From Streptomyces umbrinus (GTDB lineage Bacteria > Actinomycetota > Actinomycetes > Streptomycetales > Streptomycetaceae), in the NCBI RefSeq assembly GCF_030817415.1, contig NZ_JAUSZI010000002.1, positions 12,065,501 through 12,129,500 of the forward strand: a stretch of DNA of 64,000 bases, written 5' to 3'. The translations under genes were made by a program, and so were the position numbers. This document shows, in pieces, positions 1 through 8,251 of this stretch. The stretch's first letter is position 1; every line of letters starts with the position of its first letter. The notes beneath the pieces were generated by a model. The model worked only from the letters and a program-made list of their open reading frames with translations. It ran no database searches and was not told where the DNA came from.

Positions 1-15
1 TGTTCCGTCGGCTGA

Positions 16-864
16 TCAGCGGCGGGACCGAGGGGCGGGCCGGCGGCGGGTGGCGTTGATGGAGCCGAGCAGATTGAGGGACTGGGCACTGGGGCTGCCT
101 GGTTCGGCGTGGTAGATGACGAGCTGCTGGCCGGGGGCGTCGCGTACGTCGAATGCCTGGTAGGTGAGGGTGAGGGGGCCGACGTCCGGGTGGAGGAAGT
201 GTTTGGCGTCCTGGGTCTTGCCACGCACGGTGTGGGCGTCCCAGAGACGGTTGAAGTCCGCGTTGTCCTCGGTGAGGGTGCGGACGAGTTCGCGCAGCCG
301 TGGGTTGTCCGGGTCGAATCCGGTTGCCTCGCGGAGGTTGGCGACGGTGGCCTGTGCTGCCCGGTCCCAGTCCATGTAGAAGCTGCGGCCTGCGGGGTCG
401 AGGAAGGTCATGCGGGCCAGGTTGTCCGCCGGATCGAACGGGGCGTAGAGGGCATCGGCCAGGGCGTTGGCGGCGAGGAGGTCCAGGGTCCGGTTCATGA
501 CGAACGCTGGAGTGTTCGGGTAGCCGTCCATCAGCTGTCGCAGCGCTGGGCTCACCTGCTCGGTGGCATGGGCAGAGGGCCGGTCGTTCGGCGTGGCCCC
601 GGCCAGCCGGTACAAGTGCACGCGGGCCTCCGTGTCGAGGTGCAGTGCGCGGCTGAGTGCGTCGATCACCTGGGGTGAGGGGTTGCGCTCGCGGCCTTGT
701 TCCAGGCGGGTGTAGTAGTCGGCGTTGATTCCGGCCAGGACGGCGACCTCCTCGCGGCGCAGTCCGGCGACTCTGCGGGGCCCGTAACTCGCCATGCCGA
801 CGGCCTCCGGCCGCAGGTCGGCGCGGCGTGCGCGCAGGAAGTCTCCCAGGTGGTTGTCGTCCAT
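16..864 (-). CDS. XRE-family regulator with MmyB-like ligand domain
   Basis: Predicted DNA-binding repressor of 282 aa. Residues about 5-75 form a helix-turn-helix containing the family signature LAGINADYYTRLEQGRE. The remainder matches the MmyB-like ligand-binding domain, with RTLDLLAANALADALY near residue 128 and the late segment HPDVGPLTLTYQAFDV. Such proteins in Streptomyces commonly sit divergent to an oxidoreductase they control. Here the divergent neighbours are an Atu4866-domain protein and two dehydrogenases, across an intergenic region holding a perfect inverted repeat (889-925). The ATG at 862-864 gives the full HTH. Ligand unknown; regulation of the neighbours is inferred from position. 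Confidence 0.88.
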   Translation of the reverse strand: MDDNHLGDFLRARRADLRPEAVGMASYGPRRVAGLRREEVAVLAGINADYYTRLEQGRERNPSPQVIDALSRALHLDTEARVHLYRLAGATPNDRPSAHATEQVSPALRQLMDGYPNTPAFVMNRTLDLLAANALADALYAPFDPADNLARMTFLDPAGRSFYMDWDRAAQATVANLREATGFDPDNPRLRELVRTLTEDNADFNRLWDAHTVRGKTQDAKHFLHPDVGPLTLTYQAFDVRDAPGQQLVIYHAEPGSPSAQSLNLLGSINATRRRPAPRSRR

Positions 865-888
865 GTGTTCAGGCTAGGCGAGGGCTCG

Positions 889-925
889 GTGTGCTGCCTG
901 GGTGTGCCATGCCCAGGCAGCACAC
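889..925. promoter_or_regulatory. Perfect 14-bp inverted repeat, probable operator
   Basis: GTGTGCTGCCTGGG (889-902) and CCCAGGCAGCACAC (912-925) are exact reverse complements separated by 9 nt. The repeat lies between the divergent XRE regulator and the Atu4866/SDR genes, so it is the obvious candidate site for the regulator. Binding is inferred. Confidence 0.6.
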
Positions 926-1003
926 GTCCTGGTTGATGGCCTGTGGCCTGCCCAGACTCGGTGGAGCGGGAAGGACCACATCGTGCGAGGAGAGGAGTCC
1001 GCC

Positions 1004-1270
1004 ATGACCGGGACCGTTGAGGGCGACCAGGTCGACGTGGTCGGGGCGTGCGTGACCGCGGGTGGTCACATCCGGCAGGAGCTGCTGCCGGACGGCCGGT
1101 ACGACGAAACCCGCGGTGAGCGGGCCAGCGCGTACACCGGCCGGTACTCGGTGGCCGGCAGCCACCTGGACTACGCCGACGACACCGGCTTTGCCGCCAC
1201 GGGCGACATCCGGGACGGAGTGCCCTGTCACGAGCACCTCGTGCTCTACCGGGAGCAGAGGCAGTCATAG
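1004..1270 (+). CDS. Atu4866-domain protein
   Basis: Small protein of 88 aa. The core (TAGGHIRQELLPDGRYDE followed by SAYTGRYSVAGSHLDYADDTG) matches the Atu4866 family, a small beta-rich domain of unknown biochemical function. The ATG at 1004 is chosen because the purine-rich sequence GGAGAGGAG precedes it and the conserved domain starts soon after. It is first in a run of plus-strand genes, 114 bp before a dehydrogenase, and divergent from the XRE regulator. In actinobacteria this domain often accompanies SDR enzymes, which fits here. No catalytic role can be assigned. Confidence 0.72.
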   Translation: MTGTVEGDQVDVVGACVTAGGHIRQELLPDGRYDETRGERASAYTGRYSVAGSHLDYADDTGFAATGDIRDGVPCHEHLVLYREQRQS

Positions 1271-1383
1271 AGAAGGCCGGGCCCGTGACCGCCCTGGTAC
1301 CACCGTGCGACTCCGCCGTCGGCGGACCAGGAAGTCCCGACACAGCAGTCAGTCAACATCAACGAGAATCAAGGACCACATCC

Positions 1384-2142
1384 ATGACAGGACAACGACT
1401 TGACGGCAAGGTCGCGCTGATCACAGGCGCGACTGGCGGCCTCGGCACAGCGACCGCCGAGCTCTTCGCCAGCGAAGGCGCCCGGCTGGTGATCACCGAT
1501 GTCGCCGAAGGCCCCCTGCGGGAGCTGTCCCACCGGATCGAGGCACGCGGTGCGGAGGTCGTCGCTGCCCGCCTCGATGTTTCCTCCGCGCGGGAGTGGA
1601 ACGAAGTGATCACCGTCGTACGCGACCGGTTCGGAACGCTGGACGTGCTCGTGAACCTCGCCGGCATCCTGGACTGGCCAGGTATCGAGGACACGCGGGA
1701 AGAGGCGTGGGACCGCGTCATTGACGTGAACCAGAAAGGCACATGGCTCGGCATGAAGGCGGCGATGCCTCTCCTGCGTGCGAGCGGCAACGCGTCGGTG
1801 ATCAATACGTCGTCAGTACTCGGCCTGGTGGGAAGCGGTGCGGCTGCGGCCTACCAGGCGTCCAAGGGGGCCGTGCGCCTGTTGAGCAAGACCGCCGCGG
1901 TCGAGTACGCCCGGCAGGGAGTACGGATCAACTCGGTGCATCCTGGGGTGATCGCCACGCCAATGATCCAGGACCTCCTGGACGACCAAGGCGACCAGCA
2001 GCCGGACATCCAACGCACCCCCATGCGCCGAGCCGGCCGCGCCGACGAGGTCGCCCCCGCGATCCTTTTCCTGGCCTGCGACGACTCCTCGTTCGTCACC
2101 GGCGCGGAGCTGGTGGTCGACGGCGGGCTCACCGCGCACTGA
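1384..2142 (+). CDS. Short-chain dehydrogenase/reductase (SDR)
   Basis: Cytosolic NAD(P)-dependent oxidoreductase of 252 aa. It has the cofactor motif TGATGGLG near residue 14, NLAG near residue 89, and the catalytic Ser/Tyr/Lys set in INTSSVLG and YQASKGA, with the usual C-terminal FVTGAELVVDGG. The length is typical of classical SDRs. The ATG at 1384 is used because the open frame upstream lacks SDR sequence. The substrate is unknown; the overall pattern resembles 3-alpha/20-beta-hydroxysteroid-type or cyclohexanol-type SDRs. It lies in the same direction as the Atu4866 gene and the broken SDR downstream. Confidence 0.9.
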   Translation: MTGQRLDGKVALITGATGGLGTATAELFASEGARLVITDVAEGPLRELSHRIEARGAEVVAARLDVSSAREWNEVITVVRDRFGTLDVLVNLAGILDWPGIEDTREEAWDRVIDVNQKGTWLGMKAAMPLLRASGNASVINTSSVLGLVGSGAAAAYQASKGAVRLLSKTAAVEYARQGVRINSVHPGVIATPMIQDLLDDQGDQQPDIQRTPMRRAGRADEVAPAILFLACDDSSFVTGAELVVDGGLTAH

Positions 2143-2291
2143 ACAACCCAGCCGTACGACGTCCACGTGGGCCTGCCGTGAATGCGTCAACGGCGCGGCC
2201 CACCCGGTCCGCGCACCGCACCGCTGCACAGCACCTCAGGTGTCCTGCACCGACGCCTGCACTCACAGTCACCTTCTCCAGGGACCGCACC

Positions 2292-2776
2292 ATGACACCT
2301 GCAACTGCATCCGCCGCAACATCCGAATCCACCGAGTTCGCTGGGAAGATCGCCCTCGTCACTGGAGCCGCGCGAGGGGTGGGCCGGGAGACCGTGGCGC
2401 TCCTCCACGCCCGCGGCGCCCGGGTCGTCGCCCTCGACCTCCGCCCCGACGTCACGAACCTGGCGGAGGAATTTCCCGGCGTCGTCACGACAAACGGTGA
2501 CATCACCCAAGAGGAGACCGCCCACCGTGCGGTGGCAAGGGCCCTGGACGCCTTCGGCGGGCTGGACATCCTCGTGAACAATGCCGGGCGTACCCAGAAC
2601 AAGCCCGTCACCGAAACCACGGCCGAGGACTGGGACACCGTGATGGCGGTCAACGCCCGCGGCTCCTTCTTCTGCGCCCGCGAGGCATTCCGGGCCATGA
2701 AGAGCCGTGCCGGCGGCGCCATCGTGAGCACCGGCTCGTACGCCTCTACCGTCGCCCTGCCCGAAGGCGTCGCCTA
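2292..2776 (+). pseudogene. SDR dehydrogenase, 5' part, split by an IS
   Basis: First 485 bases of a second SDR: cofactor motif TGAARGVG, NNAG, and the catalytic serine region STGSYAST. The frame runs into an insertion sequence exactly at VA-Y: the TA of the catalytic tyrosine codon (TAC) is the duplicated target at 2775-2776 and 3646-3647. Joining 2292-2776 to 3648-3939 restores a 258-aa SDR with YSASKGAL in frame. The insertion therefore removes the active-site tyrosine and the gene is inactive as it stands. Confidence 0.9.
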
Positions 2777-3645
2777 AGCGTTGTCCCGTAAATGATCTAC
2801 GGCATGCCAACTGGCCTGCGGGTTTCTTCGTCACCCGGCGAGGGTGAGGTTGTGCAAGCGGGCGATGCCGAGCATGGCGTGGTGGACGCCGTCGCCTTTG
2901 AGGCGGCAGTCGCGGAGGATCTTCCAGGTCTTCATGCGGGCGAAGGCGTGCTCGACACGGGCGCGGACTTTGCGGTGGGAGGCGTTGTGTTCCTCTTTCC
3001 AGTCGGGGAGTTCGGCCTTGCCGCGTTCTCGGCGGTGCGGGATGACCAGGCCGGTGCCGCGGTAGCCGCCGTCCGCGATGACCATTGTCTTGCCGACGGC
3101 GGCCTTCACGCCGGACAATTCCCACGCCTTGCAGTCGTTGCGGTTGCCGGGCAACGGGCGGCCGACGGCGACGACGAGCCGGGTGTCGGCGTCGATGACG
3201 ACCTGGTGGTTGGTGGAGTAGCGGTAGTTCTTCGACTGCTCGGCGACGGTGTGGTCGCGGGTGGGGATCAGGGTGCCGTCCACGATCAGCACGGCGTCCT
3301 TGCGGAACCGTCTTCGCGGCTGGAGGGCGAGCGCAGGTCCGAGGTGGTCGATGATGCGGTCGGCGGCCGACTTCGACACCCCGAACAGTGGCGCCAGTTG
3401 GCGCAGTGTGAGGTTGGTCCGCCAGTAGGCGGCGACCAGCAGCACCCGGTCCTCCAGCGGCAGGCTCCACGGCCTGCCCTTGCGCACCGGGTCGGCGCCC
3501 TCGCGCCGCAACGCTGTGATCAGCTTGCCGAACTGACGCGGGCTCAGCCCGGTGAACGGGGCTATCCAGGACGGCTCCGACGCCGTGATTACACCAGCCA
3601 CACCAAGATCATCTCACCTATGACCAGCAGTTACGGGACAAGTCT
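2777..3645 (-). mobile_element. IS5-family (IS427-type) insertion sequence, complete
   Basis: An 869-bp element with terminal inverted repeats: left AGCGTTGTCCCGTAA, reverse complement of right AGACTTGTCCCGTAA. It is flanked by a TA duplication, holds one intact minus-strand transposase, and interrupts the second SDR gene. Boundaries are fixed by rejoining the SDR reading frame. Confidence 0.9.
2831..3601 (-). CDS. IS5-family transposase (DDE_Tnp_4 type)
   Basis: Intact transposase of 256 aa. The N-terminal helix-turn-helix region (LSPRQFGKLITALRRE, then LTLRQLAPLFGVSKSAADRI) is followed by a DDE nuclease core with VLIVDGTLIPT as first Asp motif and VIADGGYRGTG as second. The segment RVEHAFARMKTWKIL contains the glutamate. 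It cuts and pastes the 869-bp element that encloses it. No frameshift is seen, so it may still be active. Confidence 0.92.
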   Translation of the reverse strand: MAGVITASEPSWIAPFTGLSPRQFGKLITALRREGADPVRKGRPWSLPLEDRVLLVAAYWRTNLTLRQLAPLFGVSKSAADRIIDHLGPALALQPRRRFRKDAVLIVDGTLIPTRDHTVAEQSKNYRYSTNHQVVIDADTRLVVAVGRPLPGNRNDCKAWELSGVKAAVGKTMVIADGGYRGTGLVIPHRRERGKAELPDWKEEHNASHRKVRARVEHAFARMKTWKILRDCRLKGDGVHHAMLGIARLHNLTLAG

Positions 3646-3647
3646 TA

Positions 3648-3939
3648 CAGTGCGTCGAAGGGCGCTCTGGCCCAACTGACCAAGGTGCTCGCCGTCGAGG
3701 GCGGCCCGCTGGGCATCCGCGCCAACCTCGTGGCCGCAGGCGTCATCGAGACGGACTTCCTCGACACACTCCGCCCCGACAGCCGCGCCTACCTGACGTC
3801 CTTCGCCGCCGCGCAGCCACTGGGACGCGTGGCGCAGCCCGAGGAGATCGCCGAGGTCCTGTGCTTCCTCGTCTCGCCCCGCTCCAGTTTCGTCACGGGA
3901 GCCGTGGTCGCCGCTGACGGCGGTTTCACCGCGATCTAG
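3648..3939 (+). pseudogene. SDR dehydrogenase, 3' part
   Basis: C-terminal half of the interrupted SDR. It resumes after the tyrosine with SASKGALAQLTKVLAVEGG and ends with FVTGAVVAADGGFTAI. The TAG stop at 3937-3939 lies within CTAG, which is also the target sequence of the IS701-type element that begins at 3940. Confidence 0.88.
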
Positions 3940-4050
3940 TACTCCAGTTGCGGTTCTCCATATGCCCTGGTCAGGTGGCTCTTTTGGAGTGTAATTGGCT
4001 GACGCCTCGTCAGGGCGGCGGTGGTTCGTGACTCACCCGATCGGGGTGCG
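3940..4050 (+). repeat. Left copy of 111-bp terminal inverted repeat
   Basis: Matches the reverse complement of 7581-7691 over 111 bp with one mismatch seen (CTCTTTTGG against CTCTTTGGG). Its inner part overlaps the 3' end of the transposase gene. Confidence 0.92.
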
Positions 4051-4981
4051 CGCGGTGCTGATAGTGGCAGTGGCGGGCGACGGCCTGGTGGCGGCGTCGC
4101 CATCGGGACCAGTGGAGACGGCGCCGAGGTGAGTGGTGCCGGGCTGCGGAGGAATGGGCAAGGTCCAACAGCCTTCGGATTTCTGCCACGGTGAGGGGAA
4201 CGAGGCTGCTCGAACCGTTTCTCCGGCCCCCTTTTCGAGGGCATGGGCGGTCATCGCCGCCAGGAAGGCGTGCGCGAGCATGGCCAGGGTGATGTGGCGG
4301 TACCAGCCGACGTAGCGGCGGACTTCGTACTGATCCAGGCCGCATTCGTTCTTCGCGGCCTGGAAGCACTCCTCGATGGCCCACCGGGCGCCGGCGACCC
4401 GGACGAGTTCGGCTACCGTGACGTCTGCCTGGGCGAAGGCGAGGTAGTAGGCGATCTCCTCGGGACGCGCCAGGCTGCGGCGGGCCAGAACCCAGCGGTA
4501 GTGGGTGGGATCGCAACCGTCGATGGTGGGCAGCTTGGCCGCGGCCCAGTCGTAGACCCGCGGCCCCTTCGCCCCGTCCCCGCAGGAGATCCGCTCCCAC
4601 GCCTCGGCCGGGGCGCCGGCCAGGACATGGTCGATGCGCCAACTGCCCGCAGGCGTCTTGACCTGCTGGGACTTGGGCACCGCCAGGACGTATCCGACGC
4701 GGGCCTCCTCCAGGATCTGCCGGAAGTGCCACTCCTGTCCGTAGGCCGCATCGGCGGTCACCCAGGCGATCGGCAGGGCAGAGTCCAGCGCCCGCCGGAC
4801 CATGGCGCGTGCGAGTTCCGGCTTGGTCGCGAAGGACCTGCCCTCCGGGATTCGGGCGGCGCGGCACCGGTCCGGATCTCCGGTCCAGGACTTGGGCAGG
4901 TAGAGCTCGCGGTCCACCAGGGCCCTGCCCTTGGCGGAGGCGCAGGCGGCGAACACCCTGATCTGGCAGTTTTCCGTGCGG
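4010..4981 (-). pseudogene. IS701-family transposase, C-terminal part with frameshift
   Basis: Carries the catalytic core of a DDE transposase: VTADAAYGQ, YVLAVPKSQQV, WAIEECFQAAKNECGLDQYEVR and the helix YRHITLAMLAHAFLA. Near 4200-4225 the reading frame shifts: the family ending LVPLTVAEIRRLL appears in another frame, which stops at 4010. The N-terminal part is at 7198-7569. The gene is broken by both the ISAzo13 insertion and the frameshift. Confidence 0.85.
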
Positions 4982-5006
4982 CCTGCGGCCCGTATTTCAA
5001 TAACTG

Positions 5007-5319
5007 TCAGCGACGGGTTTCCGCGGGGGTTGTTCGGGCGTGTAGCTGTTCCAATGTGCGGGCGGGCGATCCGGGTATCGGCGTGACGAGGATCCGGTGC
5101 AGGTCCAGGAGCCGTTTTGCGTCCTGGTACTGGATGGACAGGTTGGTGCGGTTGACGCCCAGTAGTTGCGCCAGGAACGTCATGGTCACCGCTCTGCGGC
5201 GGCGGAGGATGGCTGCCAGGAGCCGGTGGGTGTGGTCCACGCTGCTGGTCTGTGGGTGGCGGTAGCTGCGCGGGCGGTGGAAGCGTCGCTGGAATGCTGC
5301 CTCGGCCAAGGCATCCCAG
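5007..5319 (-). pseudogene. ISAzo13 transposase, C-terminal part
   Basis: Last ~104 codons of the ISAzo13 transposase, containing the helix-turn-helix-like segment AQLLGVNRTNLSIQYQDAKR and ending ARTTPAETRR. Excision of the IS21 derivative and one AAAGG joins ...TASEPF to WDALAEAAFQ in frame, giving a transposase of about 553 aa, which fits my recollection of the family length. Confidence 0.85.
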
Positions 5320-5324
5320 AAAGG

Positions 5325-5790
5325 TGTCGGCGTACGGACTTAAGTCCCCAGCCCTGTACGTTTCTTCGTCCCCAACTGTCAGGCCACGTCCGTCTCGCGC
5401 TCGATGGCCTGGAGGCGGTTCTTGAGCCGGTAGCTGGGGCCGTTGATCGGGACGACCAGCGGCGCAAACTCGTCGATCACCCTCGCCCGGGGCCGCCCGT
5501 TCGGCGCCCGCCGCGGCGGCGTCGTCGGGCCCGGCGACGAGAGGTACTTCCGGACCGTCTTGCGGTCCAGCCCCGTCTCCCGGGCGATCTCCGACAGGCT
5601 CAATGCCCCGGACTCCAACAGCCCACGGAAGCGCCGCAGTTCCAACCAGCGATGCGGGTCCAAGACCATCGTCAGCCACCCTCCACCGTCATACCGACAG
5701 CAGCAGAGTGCCGAGCCGCACGGTTCACCGCATCAACATCTGTCCCTATTCATCCGTACGAAGGTGGGGACGTAACTGTGTACGCCGACA
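5325..5790 (-). mobile_element. Internally deleted IS21-family element (466 bp)
   Basis: Ends are inverted (TGTCGGCGTAC at the left; the right end is its reverse complement, with a further GTCCCCA match inside both). AAAGG is duplicated at 5320-5324 and 5791-5795. IS21 elements normally exceed 2 kb; this one retains both ends but only 466 bp. It looks like a deletion derivative that was itself mobile, because it has intact ends and a target duplication. Confidence 0.87.
5379..5669 (-). pseudogene. istA'-'istB in-frame deletion fusion
   Basis: A 96-aa reading frame. Residues 1 to about 72 are the N-terminus of an IstA transposase, with the helix-turn-helix LSLSEIARETGLDRKTVRKY. The last ~24 residues, INGPSYRLKNRLQAIERE and following, look like the C-terminus of the IstB helper ATPase. 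An internal deletion appears to have fused the two genes in frame. It has neither the DDE core nor the ATPase domain, so it cannot transpose alone. It might compete as a DNA-binding fragment, which is speculation. Confidence 0.75.
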
Positions 5791-5795
5791 AAAGG

Positions 5796-7139
5796 CTCCG
5801 AGGCCGTCACCAAATACTCGAAGGCGGTTCGTGACATGCCGGTCAGGGCCGGATCTGTGAGCATCGCGCTCAGGGCCGGGTCGGTCCGGCGTGTCGTTGC
5901 CGGCGCGTCTGGCGCTCGGGGTGGAACGGGAGACAGCGTGTAGTTCCAGTCACCGTGGAAGGTGTTGGGTGTGATCGGAAGGGCGTGGAACTCGGCGGGT
6001 GTGACGCTGATGCCGAGGTCGTAACTGCCTGTGTCCAGTTCGGCCCCGATGGTCAGGCCGGTCTTGGTTGTTGTGGCGGCGATGGTCTCGAGGACGACCT
6101 GGTAGCTGGTCAGCGGCCGCCCTCGCCAGTTCGCGGTGATGTGGCAGAACATCCGGTGCTCTATCTTGTTCCACTTCGAAGTTCCCGGCGGTAGGTGACA
6201 GACCGTGATCTCCAGGCCGCTCTCTCGTGCGAAGGCGGCCAGGTTGCTTTTCCAGGTCCAGCGGCGGGGGTCGTTGGAGCCGCCGGAGTCGGCGGTGATC
6301 AGGAGCCGGGTGGCGTGCGGGTGGTCCGCCCGTCCGCGGTGTTGCCACCAGCGTCGGATGGACTCCACCGCAAACTGGGCGGTGTCGTGGTCGGTGCCGA
6401 CGTTGACCCATCCGCTGTTGTTGGCGATGTCGTAGATCCCGTAGGGGATGGCCATGGGCTGGTCGTTGGTGGTGAACGTGTGGCAGTCCACCTTGATCGC
6501 GTTCTTGCCCTGCCGCCAGGTGCGGCCGGGCCGGTCCCGGTTGCCGAGCCATTCCTTGGCCTTGGTGTCGACGCTGATCACCGGCTGGGCGTCGTTGAGG
6601 AAGGCGGCGGCGGTGGCATTCAGGTGGGCGAACTGGGCATCGCGGTCCGGATGGCTGATGCCCTCCGTCGTCTTCGCGGTTCCCTGCAGGCTGTAGCCCA
6701 GAGTGTGCAGCAGGATTCCGACGGTTGAAGCGCTGATCGGGTGGTTTTGTGCGGTGAGGACCGAGGCCAGAGCTCGCAACGACAATGTGGTCCACCGCAA
6801 CGGGGAGACGGGGTCGCCTCGGGTGTGCGGCTCGATCAACGACTCCAGCGCGGGCAGTAGACCAGGGTCGGTATCTGTCAGCCGCTTGCGGCCCGCACCT
6901 GAAGCCCGGACCCGCAGGGTCGGTGAGGAGCAACCGGCCAACTCGGCCATGCCTCGCGCGATGGTGGCAGTGCTGGTGCCGGAGGCGGCGGCGACCCGGA
7001 CGATCCCGCCGCGACCGAGGGCCGTCGCCTCACTGGCCAGGTACAACCGACGGCGGCGCTCATCGAAGTGCGGCAGGATCTGATCGAACTTGGCTCGCAG
7101 AGCACGAGCGGCAACGCGGCCTGACAGACACCGGGTCAT
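5796..7139 (-). pseudogene. ISAzo13-family transposase, N-terminal part
   Basis: First ~448 codons of an ISAzo13 transposase with the DDE core of this family: VISVDTKAKEWLGN, LLITADSGGSNDPRRW and LPPGTSKWNKIEHRMFCHI. The frame continues into the IS21 derivative and stops there after unrelated residues. The nuclease core is intact upstream of the break; only the C-terminal extension is lost. Whether the truncated protein is active cannot be judged. Confidence 0.88.
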
Positions 7140-7197
7140 ATCTCAGACTCCCACCAACACCCCTCTGCCGAGCACTTATTGAAATACGGGCCCCTGC

Positions 7198-7569
7198 GGT
7201 GCCGGAATATTGGCGTTGTACTCCGGCGGAGATGGTGCCCTTCTTGAGGAAGCCGGTGTCGTCGACGATCAGCACACCGTCCGGCTGCCCGAGCCGCTCA
7301 GCAACGTAATTCTGCAGGTCATCACGGATCTCGTCGGGTTCCCACTGGCACCACGACAGCAGCCGCTGCAACCCGTAGGGAGTGGCGTTGCCTGCGTGCT
7401 CGGCCAACTGCCAGCTGTTCTTCCGACCTACCGGTCCCAACAGGCCGCGGACGTAGTCCCGCATCCGCCGCCGCGGCTCGACGCGGCCGAACCGCTCTCC
7501 CACCCGGAGCAGCAGCGACTTCAACTCGGCATCCCACAGGCCTACTTCGACATCGATCTCCGGCTCCAT
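7198..7569 (-). pseudogene. IS701-family transposase, N-terminal part
   Basis: Starts at the ATG 7567-7569, just inside the right 111-bp repeat. It includes QRLLSWCQWEPDEIRDDLQ and VLIVDDTGFLKKG, the first Asp motif of IS701 transposases, then VQRQYSGTAG where the ISAzo13 element begins. The matching C-terminal part is at 4010-4981. Confidence 0.88.
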
Positions 7570-7580
7570 AACCGGTTCAA

Positions 7581-7691
7581 CGCACCCCGATCGGGTGAGT
7601 CACGAACCACCGCCGCCCTGACGAGGCGTCAGCCAATTACACTCCCAAAGAGCCACCTGACCAGGGCATATGGAGAACCGCAACTGGAGTA
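7581..7691 (-). repeat. Right copy of 111-bp terminal inverted repeat
   Basis: Reverse complement of 3940-4050 with one mismatch seen. It ends at 7691 next to CTAA. Confidence 0.92.
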
Positions 7692-7809
7692 CTAAGCATC
7701 CCTGACAGCTACTTTGCCCCTGGGGACAAGGCGGGAGTTCGGGGCCTTGATCACTCGGGCCCGCTCCCTGGTTGAGCCCGCAACCAAGTGGCGACGAGCG
7801 CGAGACTGG

Positions 7810-8130
7810 GGATTTTTCAGGGCTTTGGCCCGCAGCCGGTGACGGTGCTCGAGCTCGGCGATCGGCCGGTCTGGGGTGTTGGTCGCGAAGCACGTGATCC
7901 GCATGCCGTCCGCGTCCGTGATCCTCAACTGAGCGCCGGGATGGGGGCGTTCCTTTCGGACGATCAGTCGCATGCTTTTGGGCCAGCCATCCAGGAGCTT
8001 GCCGGTGAGCTCGGCGACCCAGGCCCCGTCACCTCCGTCCCGGCGACCGACCTCGCCACCACGGCCGACCGGCCTGCCCGGAGGGCGCTCCGGCCGAGTG
8101 CTCCCGGCCGGAGCCCGCGCATTCGTCGCC
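7810..8130 (-). pseudogene. IS1380-family transposase fragment
   Basis: Minus-strand translation contains WVAELTGKLLDGWPKSMRL, VRKERPHPGAQLRITDADG and CFATNTPDRPIAELEHRH, a recognisable middle segment of IS1380-family (DDE_Tnp_1) transposases. Both ends run into unrelated sequence and I see no terminal repeats. Boundaries are approximate. Confidence 0.7.
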
Positions 8131-8251
8131 GGGGTGACGGACATCCGGGTGTGAACCCCGTCGGATTGTCGATGATTGTCGATGTAACGACAAAACTGAC
8201 CCCCGCCGATAGGCTCGGAGAATCTGTCACCGACAAGCCCCTGGGGGTCTC

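Larger units (their letters stand above)
4987..7192 (-). mobile_element. ISAzo13-family element inside IS701
   Basis: Ends are the inverted repeat GGCCCGTATTTCAATAA (left 4987 onward; right is its reverse complement ending at 7192). CCTGC is duplicated at 4982-4986 and 7193-7197. Excising it with one CCTGC joins the IS701 transposase as ...SGTAGRTENC.... The element itself holds an IS21 derivative (5325-5790 plus AAAGG); without it the parent would be 1735 bp. Confidence 0.88.
3940..7691 (-). mobile_element. IS701-family element, interrupted by ISAzo13
   Basis: Bounded by two inverted copies of a 111-bp sequence and flanked by CTAG on the left and CTAA on the right, both fitting the YTAR target known for IS701. 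Removing the inner insertion (4987-7192 plus one 5-bp duplication) leaves 1541 bp, a normal IS701 size. The transposase is split by the ISAzo13 element and carries a frameshift near its end. The unequal flanks suggest a mutation or a past rearrangement. Confidence 0.85.

Noticed and set aside
4033..5679. A single 548-codon transposase frame
   Set aside because: The first half is a shadow across the ISAzo13 and IS21 derivatives; only the part below 4982 is IS701 transposase, and that part later shifts frame.
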